NCBI GenBank assembly: GCA_913775215.1
Contig: CAJYKO010000343.1
Span: 1-10,192 of the forward strand
Direction: 5' to 3'
From: an uncultured Devosia sp.
GTDB taxonomy: Bacteria > Pseudomonadota > Alphaproteobacteria > Rhizobiales > Devosiaceae
Length of the DNA: 10,192 bases
Shown piece by piece: positions 1 to 7,327 of this stretch; the first letter of the stretch is position 1; each line of letters starts with the position of its first letter. The notes beneath the pieces were generated by a model. The model saw nothing but the letters and a program-made list of their open reading frames with translations. It did not search any database and had not been told where the DNA came from. The translations under genes and the position numbers were made by a program.

Positions 1-464
1 CGGTAGCGCTCGAAGGGCATGATCGAGGCTTCGATGATGCAGCCGGGGATGGCGGCGATTTTTGTCATGTCCGCGGGCGTGCTGGTCGGGGCGAGGGCGG
101 GCATGGGACGCAGTTTTGATTGCAGCAGGTGCGGCTGCAGGTGATCGACGTAAACGTTAAAGCCTTCGAAGCCGAGGCTGTGCAGCGCGTTCATTTCCTC
201 GGCAGTCGGCACGGTTTCCTGTCCAGCCATGACGAGAAGTGTACAGCCGAGCTTTGAAAGCTCCTCGAAAAAGGGGCGTTCTTGATCGAAAGAGCCGAAG
301 GTTGTGCCGGTGGCGCGGTGATAGGCGTTGAGATGGGTTTTAATGGCGTAGGCGCCTGCATCGAGCGCGGCTTTGGCGAGATCGAGATCGTGCCGGGCGA
401 GCGAGACGATGATGGGAAAGCTGCCGTCGGTCAGTTTCTGGTAGAGCGGGGTCGTCGTGTACAT
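1..464 (-). CDS. Unrecognised protein, possibly TIM-barrel enzyme (partial, C-terminus off the left edge)
   Basis: Reading leftwards from ATG at 464-462, the frame stays open for 154 codons to the window edge, so the 3' end is missing. The ATG shares one base with the TGA of the upstream ATPase gene (TGATG), which marks it as the last visible gene of the transporter operon and fixes the start by translational coupling. The protein begins MYTTTPLYQKLTDG and has alternating hydrophobic strands and helices (FPIIVSLAR at about 16-24, LDLAKAALDAGAYAIKTHL at 27-45, CTLLVMAG at 74-81, GFNVYVDHL at 101-109, GCIIEAS at 141-147). This spacing suggests a (beta/alpha)8 barrel of the aldolase, epimerase or phosphosugar-enzyme kind, but I do not recognise the family. 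No signal peptide is seen, so it is probably cytoplasmic. Context suggests a role in metabolising the imported solute. That the gene is real is well supported; the function is open. Confidence 0.75.
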   Translation of the reverse strand, partial: MYTTTPLYQKLTDGSFPIIVSLARHDLDLAKAALDAGAYAIKTHLNAYHRATGTTFGSFDQERPFFEELSKLGCTLLVMAGQETVPTAEEMNALHSLGFEGFNVYVDHLQPHLLQSKLRPMPALAPTSTPADMTKIAAIPGCIIEASIMPFERY

Positions 465-1510
465 CAGTTGATCCTCTGGCCGGTCTTAGCGTCGAAGAGA
501 TGGACGGCGGTAAGGTCGGGCAGGATGTGGATGGTTTCGCCGGGACGGGCGGCGACGCGTTCGCGGAAGACGCCGGTGACCACATGCTCGCCGAGGGTCA
601 TGGTGACCTGGGTTTCCGACCCCATCGGTTCGACCAGCGAGACCACGGCGGGAAGACCTACGGGCGAAAGCTGGAAATGTTCGGGACGGATGCCGTAGCT
701 GGCGGCGCCTGAGGTGGTGAGCCCGGCGGGCAGGGGGAGGGTGACGCCGGCGGCCTTGAACTGAGCGCCTTCGATGGTGCCACCCAAAATGTTCATGGCG
801 GGCGAGCCGATGAAGCCAGCGACGAAGAGATTAGCGGGGCGATCGTAGAGTTCCAATGGCCCGCCGATCTGTTCGACCTTGCCGGCATTCATGACAACGA
901 TCCGATCAGCCATGGTCATCGCTTCGATCTGGTCGTGGGTGACATAGACGGTGGTGACGCCAAGGCGCTGATGCAGGCCCTTGATCTCGCCGCGCATGAC
1001 GACGCGCAGCTTGGCATCGAGATTGCTGAGCGGTTCGTCGAACAGAAACACCTGTGGATTGCGCACGATGGCGCGGCCCATGGCGACGCGCTGGCGCTGG
1101 CCGCCGGAGAGCTGGCGGGGATAGCGATCGAGCAGGTGCGAAAGGTCGAGGATGTCGGCCGCCCATTTGACGCGCTCGGCGATCTCGGCCTTGGAGGCGC
1201 CGCGATGTTCGAGCGAAAAGCCCATATTGGTCGCGACCGTCATATGCGGATAAAGCGCATAATTCTGGAACACCATGGCGATGTCCCGGTCTTTGGGCTC
1301 GAGATCGTTGACGACGCGATCACCGATGCGAATGTCGCCTTTGGTGATGGTTTCAAGGCCCGCAATCATGCGCAGCAAGGTGGACTTGCCGCAGCCGGAG
1401 GGGCCGACGAGGACGATGAACTCGCCATCGGCGATATCAACATCGATGCCATGGAGGATCTGGACTTCGCCATAGGCTTTTCTGACGGAATGGAGCGAAA
1501 CGGGGGCCAT
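464..1510 (-). CDS. ABC sugar-importer ATP-binding protein, MalK/UgpC type
   Basis: Cytoplasmic ATPase that powers the adjacent carbohydrate importer. At 348 aa it has the usual length for a CUT1 ATPase. All nucleotide-binding motifs are intact: Walker A GPSGCGKST at 36-44, Q-loop glutamine at 82, signature LSGGQRQRVAMGRA at 134-147, Walker B VFLFDEP at 154-160, D-loop SNLD at 162-165 and H-loop THD at 191-193. After about residue 235 comes a C-terminal TOBE/MalK-like regulatory domain (SPAMNILGG, then GIRPEHF). Its start lies 3 bases after the MalG-type permease stop, and its stop overlaps the next gene by one base. In this family one ATPase subunit can serve several importers, so the sequence alone does not give the substrate. 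Specific names such as UgpC or MsmK would be over-precise. Confidence 0.96.
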   Translation of the reverse strand: MAPVSLHSVRKAYGEVQILHGIDVDIADGEFIVLVGPSGCGKSTLLRMIAGLETITKGDIRIGDRVVNDLEPKDRDIAMVFQNYALYPHMTVATNMGFSLEHRGASKAEIAERVKWAADILDLSHLLDRYPRQLSGGQRQRVAMGRAIVRNPQVFLFDEPLSNLDAKLRVVMRGEIKGLHQRLGVTTVYVTHDQIEAMTMADRIVVMNAGKVEQIGGPLELYDRPANLFVAGFIGSPAMNILGGTIEGAQFKAAGVTLPLPAGLTTSGAASYGIRPEHFQLSPVGLPAVVSLVEPMGSETQVTMTLGEHVVTGVFRERVAARPGETIHILPDLTAVHLFDAKTGQRIN

Positions 1511-1513
1511 GGA

Positions 1514-2356
1514 TCAGCCTTTCAAACCGGTATGGGCGAGACCTTCGACGAATTGCTTTTGCGCGACGATGAAGACCAGCAGCACGGGGATGGCGGTCAT
1601 CGTCGCGGCGGCGAGCTGGATATTCCACATGGCGCCGCCATAGGCGTCGGTGAACTGGGTCAGCGCCTGGGGCAGGGTGAACATCTGGGTCGAGGAGAGG
1701 AAAACGATGGGCTCGAGGTAGAGATTCCACGAGTGGAGGAAGGTGAAGATCGCGACGGCGCCAAGCGCGGGCTTTGCGAGCGGCAAAGCGATGGTCCAGA
1801 AAATCTTGAACCGGCCGAGACCATCGACGCGTGCGGCTTCTTCGAGTTCGCCGGGCAGAGCGATGAAAAACTGGCGCATGACGAAGGTTGCAAAGACCGA
1901 GGGCGCGCCGAAGATCGGCACGAGGATCAGCGGCCAATGGGTATTGATCATGCCCCAGCCGAGGAACATCTGAAATAGCGGCACGATGGTGACTTCGGAG
2001 GGAATCAGGAGCCCAAGCAGCACGACCATGAAGATGGCATTGCTGAAGGGAAACTTGATCCGCGCGAAGGCATAACCCGCCATGGATGAGACGACCATGG
2101 TGCCGGCGGTGACAATGGCGGCGATATAGGCCGAGTTCCAATATTGCCGGGCAAAGGGCTGCAGTTCGAAGACGCGTTGATAAGTCGAGAAATCGAAGCG
2201 CCGCGGCCAGAGATCGGGCGGGAAGGCGAAGATGTCGCTGATCGGTTTGACCGACGAGGTGATCATCCACCAAGTGGGAAAGACGAATGGGATGAGCAGC
2301 ACGCACATCAGCCCATAGAGGGCGACGCGCAGCCGAGGGGAAAGGTCAGTTCTCAT
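1514..2356 (-). CDS. ABC sugar-importer permease, MalG type (CUT1 family)
   Basis: Inner-membrane subunit of the importer, 280 aa. I start it at ATG 2356-2354 (MRTDLSPRLR), which overlaps the 3' end of the MalF-type gene by 11 bases. The frame is open further upstream, but that extra stretch is a Ser/Pro/Arg-rich shadow of the neighbouring gene. About six membrane segments are visible: near residues 12-32, 75-98, 107-127, 140-160, 195-215 and 248-266. The cytoplasmic EAA loop that docks on the ATPase is clear at about 172-192 (EEAARVDGLGRFKIFWTIALP, given as key residues EAA, G and LP). The C-terminus (QKQFVEGLAHTGLKG) is typical of MalG-type permeases. It pairs with the permease just upstream. 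Confidence 0.95.
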   Translation of the reverse strand: MRTDLSPRLRVALYGLMCVLLIPFVFPTWWMITSSVKPISDIFAFPPDLWPRRFDFSTYQRVFELQPFARQYWNSAYIAAIVTAGTMVVSSMAGYAFARIKFPFSNAIFMVVLLGLLIPSEVTIVPLFQMFLGWGMINTHWPLILVPIFGAPSVFATFVMRQFFIALPGELEEAARVDGLGRFKIFWTIALPLAKPALGAVAIFTFLHSWNLYLEPIVFLSSTQMFTLPQALTQFTDAYGGAMWNIQLAAATMTAIPVLLVFIVAQKQFVEGLAHTGLKG

Positions 2357-3266
2357 AGAAGACGATCCGCTTGCGCATCTGCCACTGGATGAAGGTGAGC
2401 ACCGCGACGATGAGGAACAGCAGGATGGACAGGGTCGAGCCATAGCCGAAGAAATTGAACTGGAAGGCCTGCTGGTAGAGGTAATAGACGAGCACCGTAG
2501 TCGAGACGCCGGGTCCGCCTTTGGTGAGGATGGCGATCTGGGCAAAGACCTGCAGCGAGCCGACGATAGTGATGATCGAGGTCAGGAGAATCGTCGGGGA
2601 GATCATCGGAAGGGTGATGCGGCGGAACTGCTTGAAGGGGCCGGCGCCGTCCACACGCGCGGCTTCATAGACTTCCTTGGGCACGCCTTGAAGAGCGGCG
2701 AGGAAGAGTATCATGTTGAGCCCGACATTCTTGAAGACCTGCACGACGACGACGGCGATCATCGCTGTGGTTGGCGTGCGGAGCCAGTTGGGGCCCTCGA
2801 TACCGAAGACGGCGAGGATGCCATTGATGCCGCCATTGGCCTGCAGCAGGAAACTCCAGACTATGGTCCAGGCGACGAGCGAGACCACGACGGGCGAGAA
2901 GAACAGCGTGCGGAAGACGACGATGCCTTTCAGCTTTTGGTCTAGCAGCACGGCCAGAAGGAGCGCCAGACTGAGGTTGAGGACGACGAGACCGGCTGAG
3001 AAAATGGCGGAGGCGAGTAGCACTGGCGGCAGGTTCGGGTCGCGCAGCAGAAGCTGGTAATTAGCGTCGCCGACAAAGGTGAAGGTGTTGGCGAGCACGT
3101 TCCATTCGTGCATCGAATAATAGAAGACGAGCCCGAGCGGGATCAGCACGAAGGTCATGATGCCCAGGGTCTGCGGCGCGATGAAAAGGAAACCCGCAGC
3201 CGCGTCTTTCCGGGCGATAGTCCAGAAGGGGCGCTTTTGGTGTGGAGCGGCGCTGTGATCGGTCAT
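2346..3266 (-). CDS. ABC sugar-importer permease, MalF type (CUT1 family)
   Basis: Inner-membrane partner of the MalG-type permease, 306 aa. The start chosen is ATG 3266-3264 (MTDHSAAPHQKRPFW), preceded by a modest GAGG ribosome-binding element. Upstream codons in the same frame read through the intergenic hairpin and are not protein-like. A cytoplasmic N-terminal tail is followed by about six membrane segments (near 23-50, 86-108, 118-141, 168-190, 223-246 and 277-296). The EAA motif that contacts the ATPase is at about 201-220 (EAARVDGAGPF, then ITLP). The C-terminus is short and basic then aromatic (RKRIVFYEN). It lies 55 bases downstream of the binding-protein gene, the largest gap in the operon, and that gap contains a terminator-like hairpin. 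The substrate is unknown. Confidence 0.95.
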   Translation of the reverse strand: MTDHSAAPHQKRPFWTIARKDAAAGFLFIAPQTLGIMTFVLIPLGLVFYYSMHEWNVLANTFTFVGDANYQLLLRDPNLPPVLLASAIFSAGLVVLNLSLALLLAVLLDQKLKGIVVFRTLFFSPVVVSLVAWTIVWSFLLQANGGINGILAVFGIEGPNWLRTPTTAMIAVVVVQVFKNVGLNMILFLAALQGVPKEVYEAARVDGAGPFKQFRRITLPMISPTILLTSIITIVGSLQVFAQIAILTKGGPGVSTTVLVYYLYQQAFQFNFFGYGSTLSILLFLIVAVLTFIQWQMRKRIVFYEN

Positions 3267-3288
3267 TTCGCCTCGGTGGTCAAAAAGG

Positions 3289-3313
3289 GCTCCCCGACGA
3301 ATAGCCGGGGAGC
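3289..3313 (-). terminator. Hairpin with T-run between the binding-protein and permease genes
   Basis: On the minus strand, two bases into a GC-rich run just past the binding-protein stop, GCTCCCCG (3313-3306) and CGGGGAGC (3296-3289) form a perfect 8-bp stem around a 9-base loop. They are followed by CCTTTTTG (3288-3281). This has the shape of an intrinsic terminator. Because the permease gene starts only 23 bases beyond the stem and the operon continues, I read it as a partial (attenuating) terminator or a 3'-end stabiliser that lets the binding-protein mRNA accumulate above the permease mRNA. The same arrangement is well known in the E. coli malE-malF intergenic region, where REP hairpins play that role. 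The function is inference; the hairpin is directly visible. Confidence 0.7.
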
Positions 3314-3321
3314 GGAGGGAT

Positions 3322-4593
3322 TCAGCGGGCCAAAAGCGGGCTGACGCCCTGGCAGACGCTGGCGAGCACGGCGGGCAGGTCGGTATCGGCCACCCAGAGG
3401 CCATCGAGCGAAGCGCGTATTGTCTGCTGGATCTGGGCGAAGTTGGTGTGGCCGGCGATCACCTTGCCGTTCGAGATGCCGGCGATGACGACGTTCTCGA
3501 TCTGCTCGGAGGTGAGGAGCGGATTGGTCTTGCCCAGGGTTTCGGTATTGAGCAGGCTTGCTCGTGCAGGCGGGAAGAATTGCGCGAGCTTCTCGCTGTT
3601 TTCAGGATTAGTCATGTAGCCGAGGAATTCGACGGCAACATCGGTGTTCGGACGATTGGCAAAGGCGCCGACGGCCGCCTGGCCGATGACCGAATAGGAG
3701 CCGGCCGGACCTTCGGGCAGCGGGACCAGATCCCAATCGAATGGATCGTCCTCGGGCAGGAGCGAAGCGCGCGAAATCTGGGTAATAGTCATGGCGGCAT
3801 CGCCGGCAAAGAAGTCGACGTTTTTGCCTGGGCCGGGCAGGGCGCCATCGACGAAGATCGCCTGATGCAGGCGCGTCATGGCGTCGACCATGGGCTGTTC
3901 AGTGAAGCCACAGGTCTTGCCGTCCTCGCTCCAAGCATTGGCGCCCCAGCCGCGCCAGAAGGCGGTCAGGTTCTGCCAGGTCTGGTAATTAAAATCGCGG
4001 ATGACGAGGCCATCCTTGCCATTGTCAGCGACGGCCTTGGCGGTGGCCAGAGCATTGTCCCAATTCCATTCGCCTGCGGCGATTAGCTCAGCAGGGGTCT
4101 TGGCGCCGGCCGCCGTCACCAGATCATTGTTGACGAAGACGGCGAAGGGCGAGGTCGAGAACGGATAGGCGTAGAGCTGGCTGTCGCGGGTCCAGAGGGC
4201 GGTCGCGGCTTCCGTTACATCGTCGAGGTTGTAGCCTTCGGTCTTGGTGAAGGCTTCGCTCAAGGGCGCGAGGGCGCCGGAATTGACGAAGTCGGCGGCG
4301 CTGGTTTCAAAAATCCAGGCGAGATCAGGCGGGTTGCCGCCGGCGATTTGGGTGGTCAGCGTCGTCGTGTAGTTTTCGAAGGGCAGCGGTTCGAAGGTCA
4401 CGGACACATTGGGGTGCGTGGCCTTAAAACCTTCCGCGATCTCGTTAAAGAGCGCCAGATGCGCCTCGTTGGCGCTCCAGATGGTCATGCGCAGATTGAC
4501 TGCGTCCTGCGCCCAGGCGACGCCGCCCCAAGCGAGAGGCAGAAGAATACCGGCTGAAGCCGCCGTTGCTTTGAGCATTGCAAGTCTGGTCAT
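3322..4593 (-). CDS. ABC sugar-importer periplasmic solute-binding protein
   Basis: Captures the solute in the periplasm and delivers it to the permease pair. At 423 aa it has normal length for a family 1 extracellular binding protein. The start at ATG 4593-4591 is fixed by a strong GGAGG 8 to 4 bases upstream. An N-terminal signal peptide is evident: basic MTRLAMLK, hydrophobic core, then AWA at 26-28 before QDA, a likely signal peptidase I site. No lipobox cysteine is seen. The mature part follows the family pattern: LRMTIWS, then NEIAEGFKATHPNVSVTF, then QIAGGNPPDLAWI, with aromatic-rich segments later (WQNLTAFWRGWG, DWDLVPLPEGPAGS) that suit carbohydrate binding. It sits 23 bases after the oxidoreductase gene and before the hairpin. 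The ligand cannot be assigned. Confidence 0.95.
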   Translation of the reverse strand: MTRLAMLKATAASAGILLPLAWGGVAWAQDAVNLRMTIWSANEAHLALFNEIAEGFKATHPNVSVTFEPLPFENYTTTLTTQIAGGNPPDLAWIFETSAADFVNSGALAPLSEAFTKTEGYNLDDVTEAATALWTRDSQLYAYPFSTSPFAVFVNNDLVTAAGAKTPAELIAAGEWNWDNALATAKAVADNGKDGLVIRDFNYQTWQNLTAFWRGWGANAWSEDGKTCGFTEQPMVDAMTRLHQAIFVDGALPGPGKNVDFFAGDAAMTITQISRASLLPEDDPFDWDLVPLPEGPAGSYSVIGQAAVGAFANRPNTDVAVEFLGYMTNPENSEKLAQFFPPARASLLNTETLGKTNPLLTSEQIENVVIAGISNGKVIAGHTNFAQIQQTIRASLDGLWVADTDLPAVLASVCQGVSPLLAR

Positions 4594-4616
4594 CGTTTCC
4601 TCCGTTGATGAGCCGA

Positions 4617-6230
4617 TCAGTAGCCGCGCACGTCCGGCCAGCGGATTTCGACGCCGGCGCGGTAGAGCTGAGCCTGAAAATCTTGAAGTTTGCCGTCGTC
4701 GGCCTGCACTTGGTGCGGGGTCAGGCCATGGTTGAGGCAGTGCGCGGCGAGCATGCCGGCCACCTCGCCCACGTTCCATTCGACCGGGTGCAAGCGATAG
4801 CAGCCATTGGTGATGTGCGTGGTGCCGAGGTTTTTTCCGGCCGGCAGCAGGTTTTTGACGCGACGCGGCAGGAGCGCGCCGAGCGGGATTTCGAAGGGCG
4901 CGGATTCCACATCGACATAGTTGTCGCCACCGGTCGAGGGGTGGAGGTCGATGCGATACATGCCAATGCCGACGCTGTCGCGATAGCTCTTGGAGAGATT
5001 GTTGCCGTGAACGGTCATCGACACGTCCTGCTCGACGATGCGCGTCACCGGCAGGATGCGGCGGCTTTCGCGGATATAGGGCGCCATGGCGAGGCCATGA
5101 TCAGTGCCGGTGATGTCACCGCGGAGGCGCAGACCAGGGAAACCCTGGCCACCATCGAGGCGCGGGGCTTCGGTCTGGAGCCAATAAAAGACGGAATAGG
5201 AGAGGTCGGCGGCCGCCTTGAGGTGCCGCGCTTTTTCCTCTTCGGAAACGTCAATAATGGTGCCTTCCATATAGTCGATCATCGGCCAGTTCACGAGGCA
5301 GATGTCGGACTGGTAGGCGCCGGGCTGGAAATTGCGGCGTGCAGCGATGCGGCGGAAGGTCCAGAGATTGCCGTCGCCGGCATTGCGGCGCTGATCGGCA
5401 TCGACCAGAAGCGGATCGTCATCGGGATTGGGCGTGAAGGAGCGCTCGGTGATTTCGAGCGTGCGCGGATGCGGTGCCTTGAAGCCAAGCAGCGGGCCGC
5501 CCCAGAATTCGGGCTGATATTTGCGCCAAAAATCGTAGTTTTCCGGCTTGTCTATCGTCTGGTCGCCGTCGACGTGATCGATGGCAAAGCACACGGATAC
5601 GGCTTGGACATTGTCCGGCTGGGCATGATCGGGGGCACTGGGTTCGCCGGTATCGAACTGGGCCTCGAAACCCTTGGCATATTCCGTGCCGGTCAGCGGC
5701 AGGAGATCGCCGAGTTCGGTTGCGTCGATCATATAGGGTGCCGAGCAGACGATTTCGCGGCCGCTGTCGCGATGCCGGAGGGTGATGGCGCGGACAGTGT
5801 CGCCGTCGACATCGGCAGCGACCGGACGATAGGGCTGCAGCACCGTCAGCTTGCCGCCGCCGCGCCAGGGCGCGAGCATGGCTTCGAGGACGGCGAGGCC
5901 AACGCGTGGTTCTGCACACAAGCGGCTGACCCAGCCGGCGCCGGGATTAAGATCGCCCCAGGCGCGGCTTTCAGCGGTCAGCGGATAGTTGTCGCGATAA
6001 TATTGGCGAATGCCGCGGCGCAGTTGCTGATAGGAGCGGGTGACGCCGAATTGCTCGACCCAGGAATGCTCGTCGGGGGGCACGGCCTGGCTCGTCAATT
6101 GGCCGCCGAGCCAGTCGAATTCCTCGCTCATGATGACGGTGCGGCCCGAGCGCAAGGCGCCAAGGGCTGCAGCAACGCCACCGAGCCCGCCACCAACGAT
6201 GAGAATGTCTGCGTGAAGCTCTTTGGTCAT
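4617..6230 (-). CDS. FAD-dependent oxidoreductase (PF12831-type)
   Basis: Predicted cytoplasmic flavoenzyme of 537 aa. ATG 6230-6228 overlaps the repressor's TGA by 4 bases (ATGA); the open frame upstream of it is shadow sequence. The N-terminus holds a Rossmann dinucleotide-binding strand-turn-helix, ADILIVGGGLGGVAAA at 7-22 (GxGxxG), then EEFDWLGGQLTSQ at about 36-48, a motif characteristic of this family. IDATELGD at about 168-175 is a second family motif near the flavin. The C-terminal part, from about 461, carries LPAGKNLGTTHITNGCYR then HPVEWNVGEVAG, which closes the FAD site. No signal peptide is visible. Related proteins are often annotated loosely (including as xanthan lyase), and the substrate of most is unknown. 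Its place between a LacI regulator and a sugar importer suggests oxidation of the imported sugar, glycoside or cyclitol. That part is inference. Confidence 0.93.
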   Translation of the reverse strand: MTKELHADILIVGGGLGGVAAALGALRSGRTVIMSEEFDWLGGQLTSQAVPPDEHSWVEQFGVTRSYQQLRRGIRQYYRDNYPLTAESRAWGDLNPGAGWVSRLCAEPRVGLAVLEAMLAPWRGGGKLTVLQPYRPVAADVDGDTVRAITLRHRDSGREIVCSAPYMIDATELGDLLPLTGTEYAKGFEAQFDTGEPSAPDHAQPDNVQAVSVCFAIDHVDGDQTIDKPENYDFWRKYQPEFWGGPLLGFKAPHPRTLEITERSFTPNPDDDPLLVDADQRRNAGDGNLWTFRRIAARRNFQPGAYQSDICLVNWPMIDYMEGTIIDVSEEEKARHLKAAADLSYSVFYWLQTEAPRLDGGQGFPGLRLRGDITGTDHGLAMAPYIRESRRILPVTRIVEQDVSMTVHGNNLSKSYRDSVGIGMYRIDLHPSTGGDNYVDVESAPFEIPLGALLPRRVKNLLPAGKNLGTTHITNGCYRLHPVEWNVGEVAGMLAAHCLNHGLTPHQVQADDGKLQDFQAQLYRAGVEIRWPDVRGY

Positions 6231-7258
6231 GTGTTCCGAATGTGTTGGGTAGAAAGGGGGCCGAGGGTGTCGCCCTCGACGATGGCGCAATCAAGCAGCA
6301 CCTGCTCGACCGGAGCGTCATTCTCCACGCGCCGCACCAGCATTTCGGTGGCGGCGCGGCCCATCGCCTCGCGGGGAATGGAAAAGGATGTGAAGCGGCG
6401 GCCGTGTTCTTCCGCGCGGATGTGATTGCCGAGCACGACGATGGAGAGATCGCCCGGAACACTGATGCCGCGATGGCGGGCGATAGCGTCTACGGCGATG
6501 GCGTCGGCGAGTTCGGTGAAGAAGACGCAGGTGGCGCGGGCCGCAAGAATGGCATCGAGCGTTTCGCCTGGCGGCTGCGCCACGGCAAATTGGGTGTAGA
6601 CTAATTCCGCATTGCCGAGGGCCGGCTGGAAACCGATCCACCGATCAACGGTCGATTCCGCGCCGGCATTGAGCCCGACATAGGCGATGCGGCGATGGCC
6701 CATGGCCTTGACGCGATCGACAAGGGTGGCCGTCGCGACGGCATAGCCGCCCCCGACATAGGGCACGGGACCACCGGCGTCGTCACGACGCCCGACGGCG
6801 ACGAAGGGAAAGTCGCCTGCGACGAGCCGGGTCAGCTCGTCGCGATCGAATTGGCGTCCGAGAATAATGCAGCCATCGGAGAGCCGGAGGCGGACATTTT
6901 CGCCGAAAATGCGCCGCTTGACGCCAGCGCCGGTCAACAGCAGCAGGTCATAACCGAGTTCCTGCGCCGCTTCCTCGATGCCGAGAAGGAAGGGGGTGAA
7001 GAAATCGGCCTGGGCTGAGGGAAAAGCGGGTTCGTATGTGAAGACGCCGAGAATGCGGTTGAGCCCCTTGACCATGCGGCGCGCAACGGGGTCGGCAACA
7101 TAACCGGTTTCGCGAATGACCTTTTGCACGCGCTCCCGGGTTTCGGCGGGGATGCGATTGGCATTTTCCGGCGAGCCATTGAGGACGAAAGACACCGTCG
7201 CCTGGCTCACACCGGCAAGCCGGGCAATATCCTTCTGTGTCAGCCGCCGAGTAGCCAT
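6227..7258 (-). CDS. LacI-family transcriptional repressor
   Basis: DNA-binding regulator, 343 aa, a typical LacI/GalR length. The N-terminal helix-turn-helix is complete (LTQKDIARLAGVSQATVSFVLNG at about 6-28, key residues in the AGVSQATVS turn and recognition helix). The hinge helix follows at about 57-65 (PVARRMVKG), with methionine 62 where many family members carry the leucine that inserts into the minor groove. The rest is a periplasmic-binding-protein-like effector domain (GLNRILGVFTY from 65, GCIILG, GHRRIAYVG, PGDLSIVVLGN). It is the first gene of the operon and overlaps the oxidoreductase start by 4 bases, so the repressor is probably co-transcribed with, and controls, its own operon. 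The ribosome-binding site is weak (GAG about 11 bases upstream). The effector is presumably the imported compound or a product of it. Confidence 0.96.
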   Translation of the reverse strand: MATRRLTQKDIARLAGVSQATVSFVLNGSPENANRIPAETRERVQKVIRETGYVADPVARRMVKGLNRILGVFTYEPAFPSAQADFFTPFLLGIEEAAQELGYDLLLLTGAGVKRRIFGENVRLRLSDGCIILGRQFDRDELTRLVAGDFPFVAVGRRDDAGGPVPYVGGGYAVATATLVDRVKAMGHRRIAYVGLNAGAESTVDRWIGFQPALGNAELVYTQFAVAQPPGETLDAILAARATCVFFTELADAIAVDAIARHRGISVPGDLSIVVLGNHIRAEEHGRRFTSFSIPREAMGRAATEMLVRRVENDAPVEQVLLDCAIVEGDTLGPLSTQHIRNT

Positions 7259-7275
7259 TCATCAGTCTCAACACT

Positions 7276-7307
7276 GCTAATGCGTATAAGCGCTAATGCG
7301 TATAAGC
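7276..7307. promoter_or_regulatory. Tandem 16-bp repeat with operator-like palindrome upstream of lacI-type gene
   Basis: GCTAATGCGTATAAGC occurs twice with no gap and no mismatch, at 7276-7291 and 7292-7307, ending 18 bases before the repressor start codon. At the junction, ATAAGCGCTAAT (7286-7297) is a near-perfect palindrome with a perfect AGCGCT core and a central CG step, which is the usual form of LacI-family operators. Position and shape make it the probable binding site of the adjacent repressor. Visible: the repeat and palindrome. Inferred: the protein that binds it. Confidence 0.65.
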
Positions 7308-7327
7308 TAAGTGGAGTTGTCTGGCAA
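7299..7327 (-). promoter_or_regulatory. Candidate sigma-70-type promoter of the transporter operon
   Basis: On the minus strand, TTGCCA (7327-7322) is followed after 17 bases by TATACG (7304-7299), a reasonable -35/-10 pair. Initiation would be expected about 7 bases further on, inside the duplicated operator-like element, so a bound repressor would block it. The predicted leader is about 30-35 bases. The repeat duplicates the TATACG box, which may provide a second weak -10. No experimental support is available from sequence alone. Confidence 0.4.

Noticed and set aside
935..1978. Plus-strand open frame of 347 codons opposite the ATPase and MalG-type genes
   Set aside because: It spans the junction of two real genes on the other strand, is rich in Gly, Asp, Glu and Arg as shadow frames are, and has no domain or ribosome-binding site.
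2357..2545. N-terminal extension of the MalG-type permease from a start at 2545
   Set aside because: The extra 63 residues are a Ser/Pro/Arg-rich shadow of the MalF-type gene. The ATG at 2356 gives the normal length and N-terminus for the family.
4594..4779. Upstream start at 4779 for the binding protein
   Set aside because: It would place an Arg-rich extension before an obvious signal peptide. The ATG at 4593 has a strong GGAGG at correct spacing.
4578..6425. Plus-strand open frame of 615 codons opposite the FAD oxidoreductase
   Set aside because: It lies antisense to a gene with clear family motifs and overlaps the ends of three genes. Its protein shows no recognisable domain. Long antisense frames are expected where third positions are strongly G/C.
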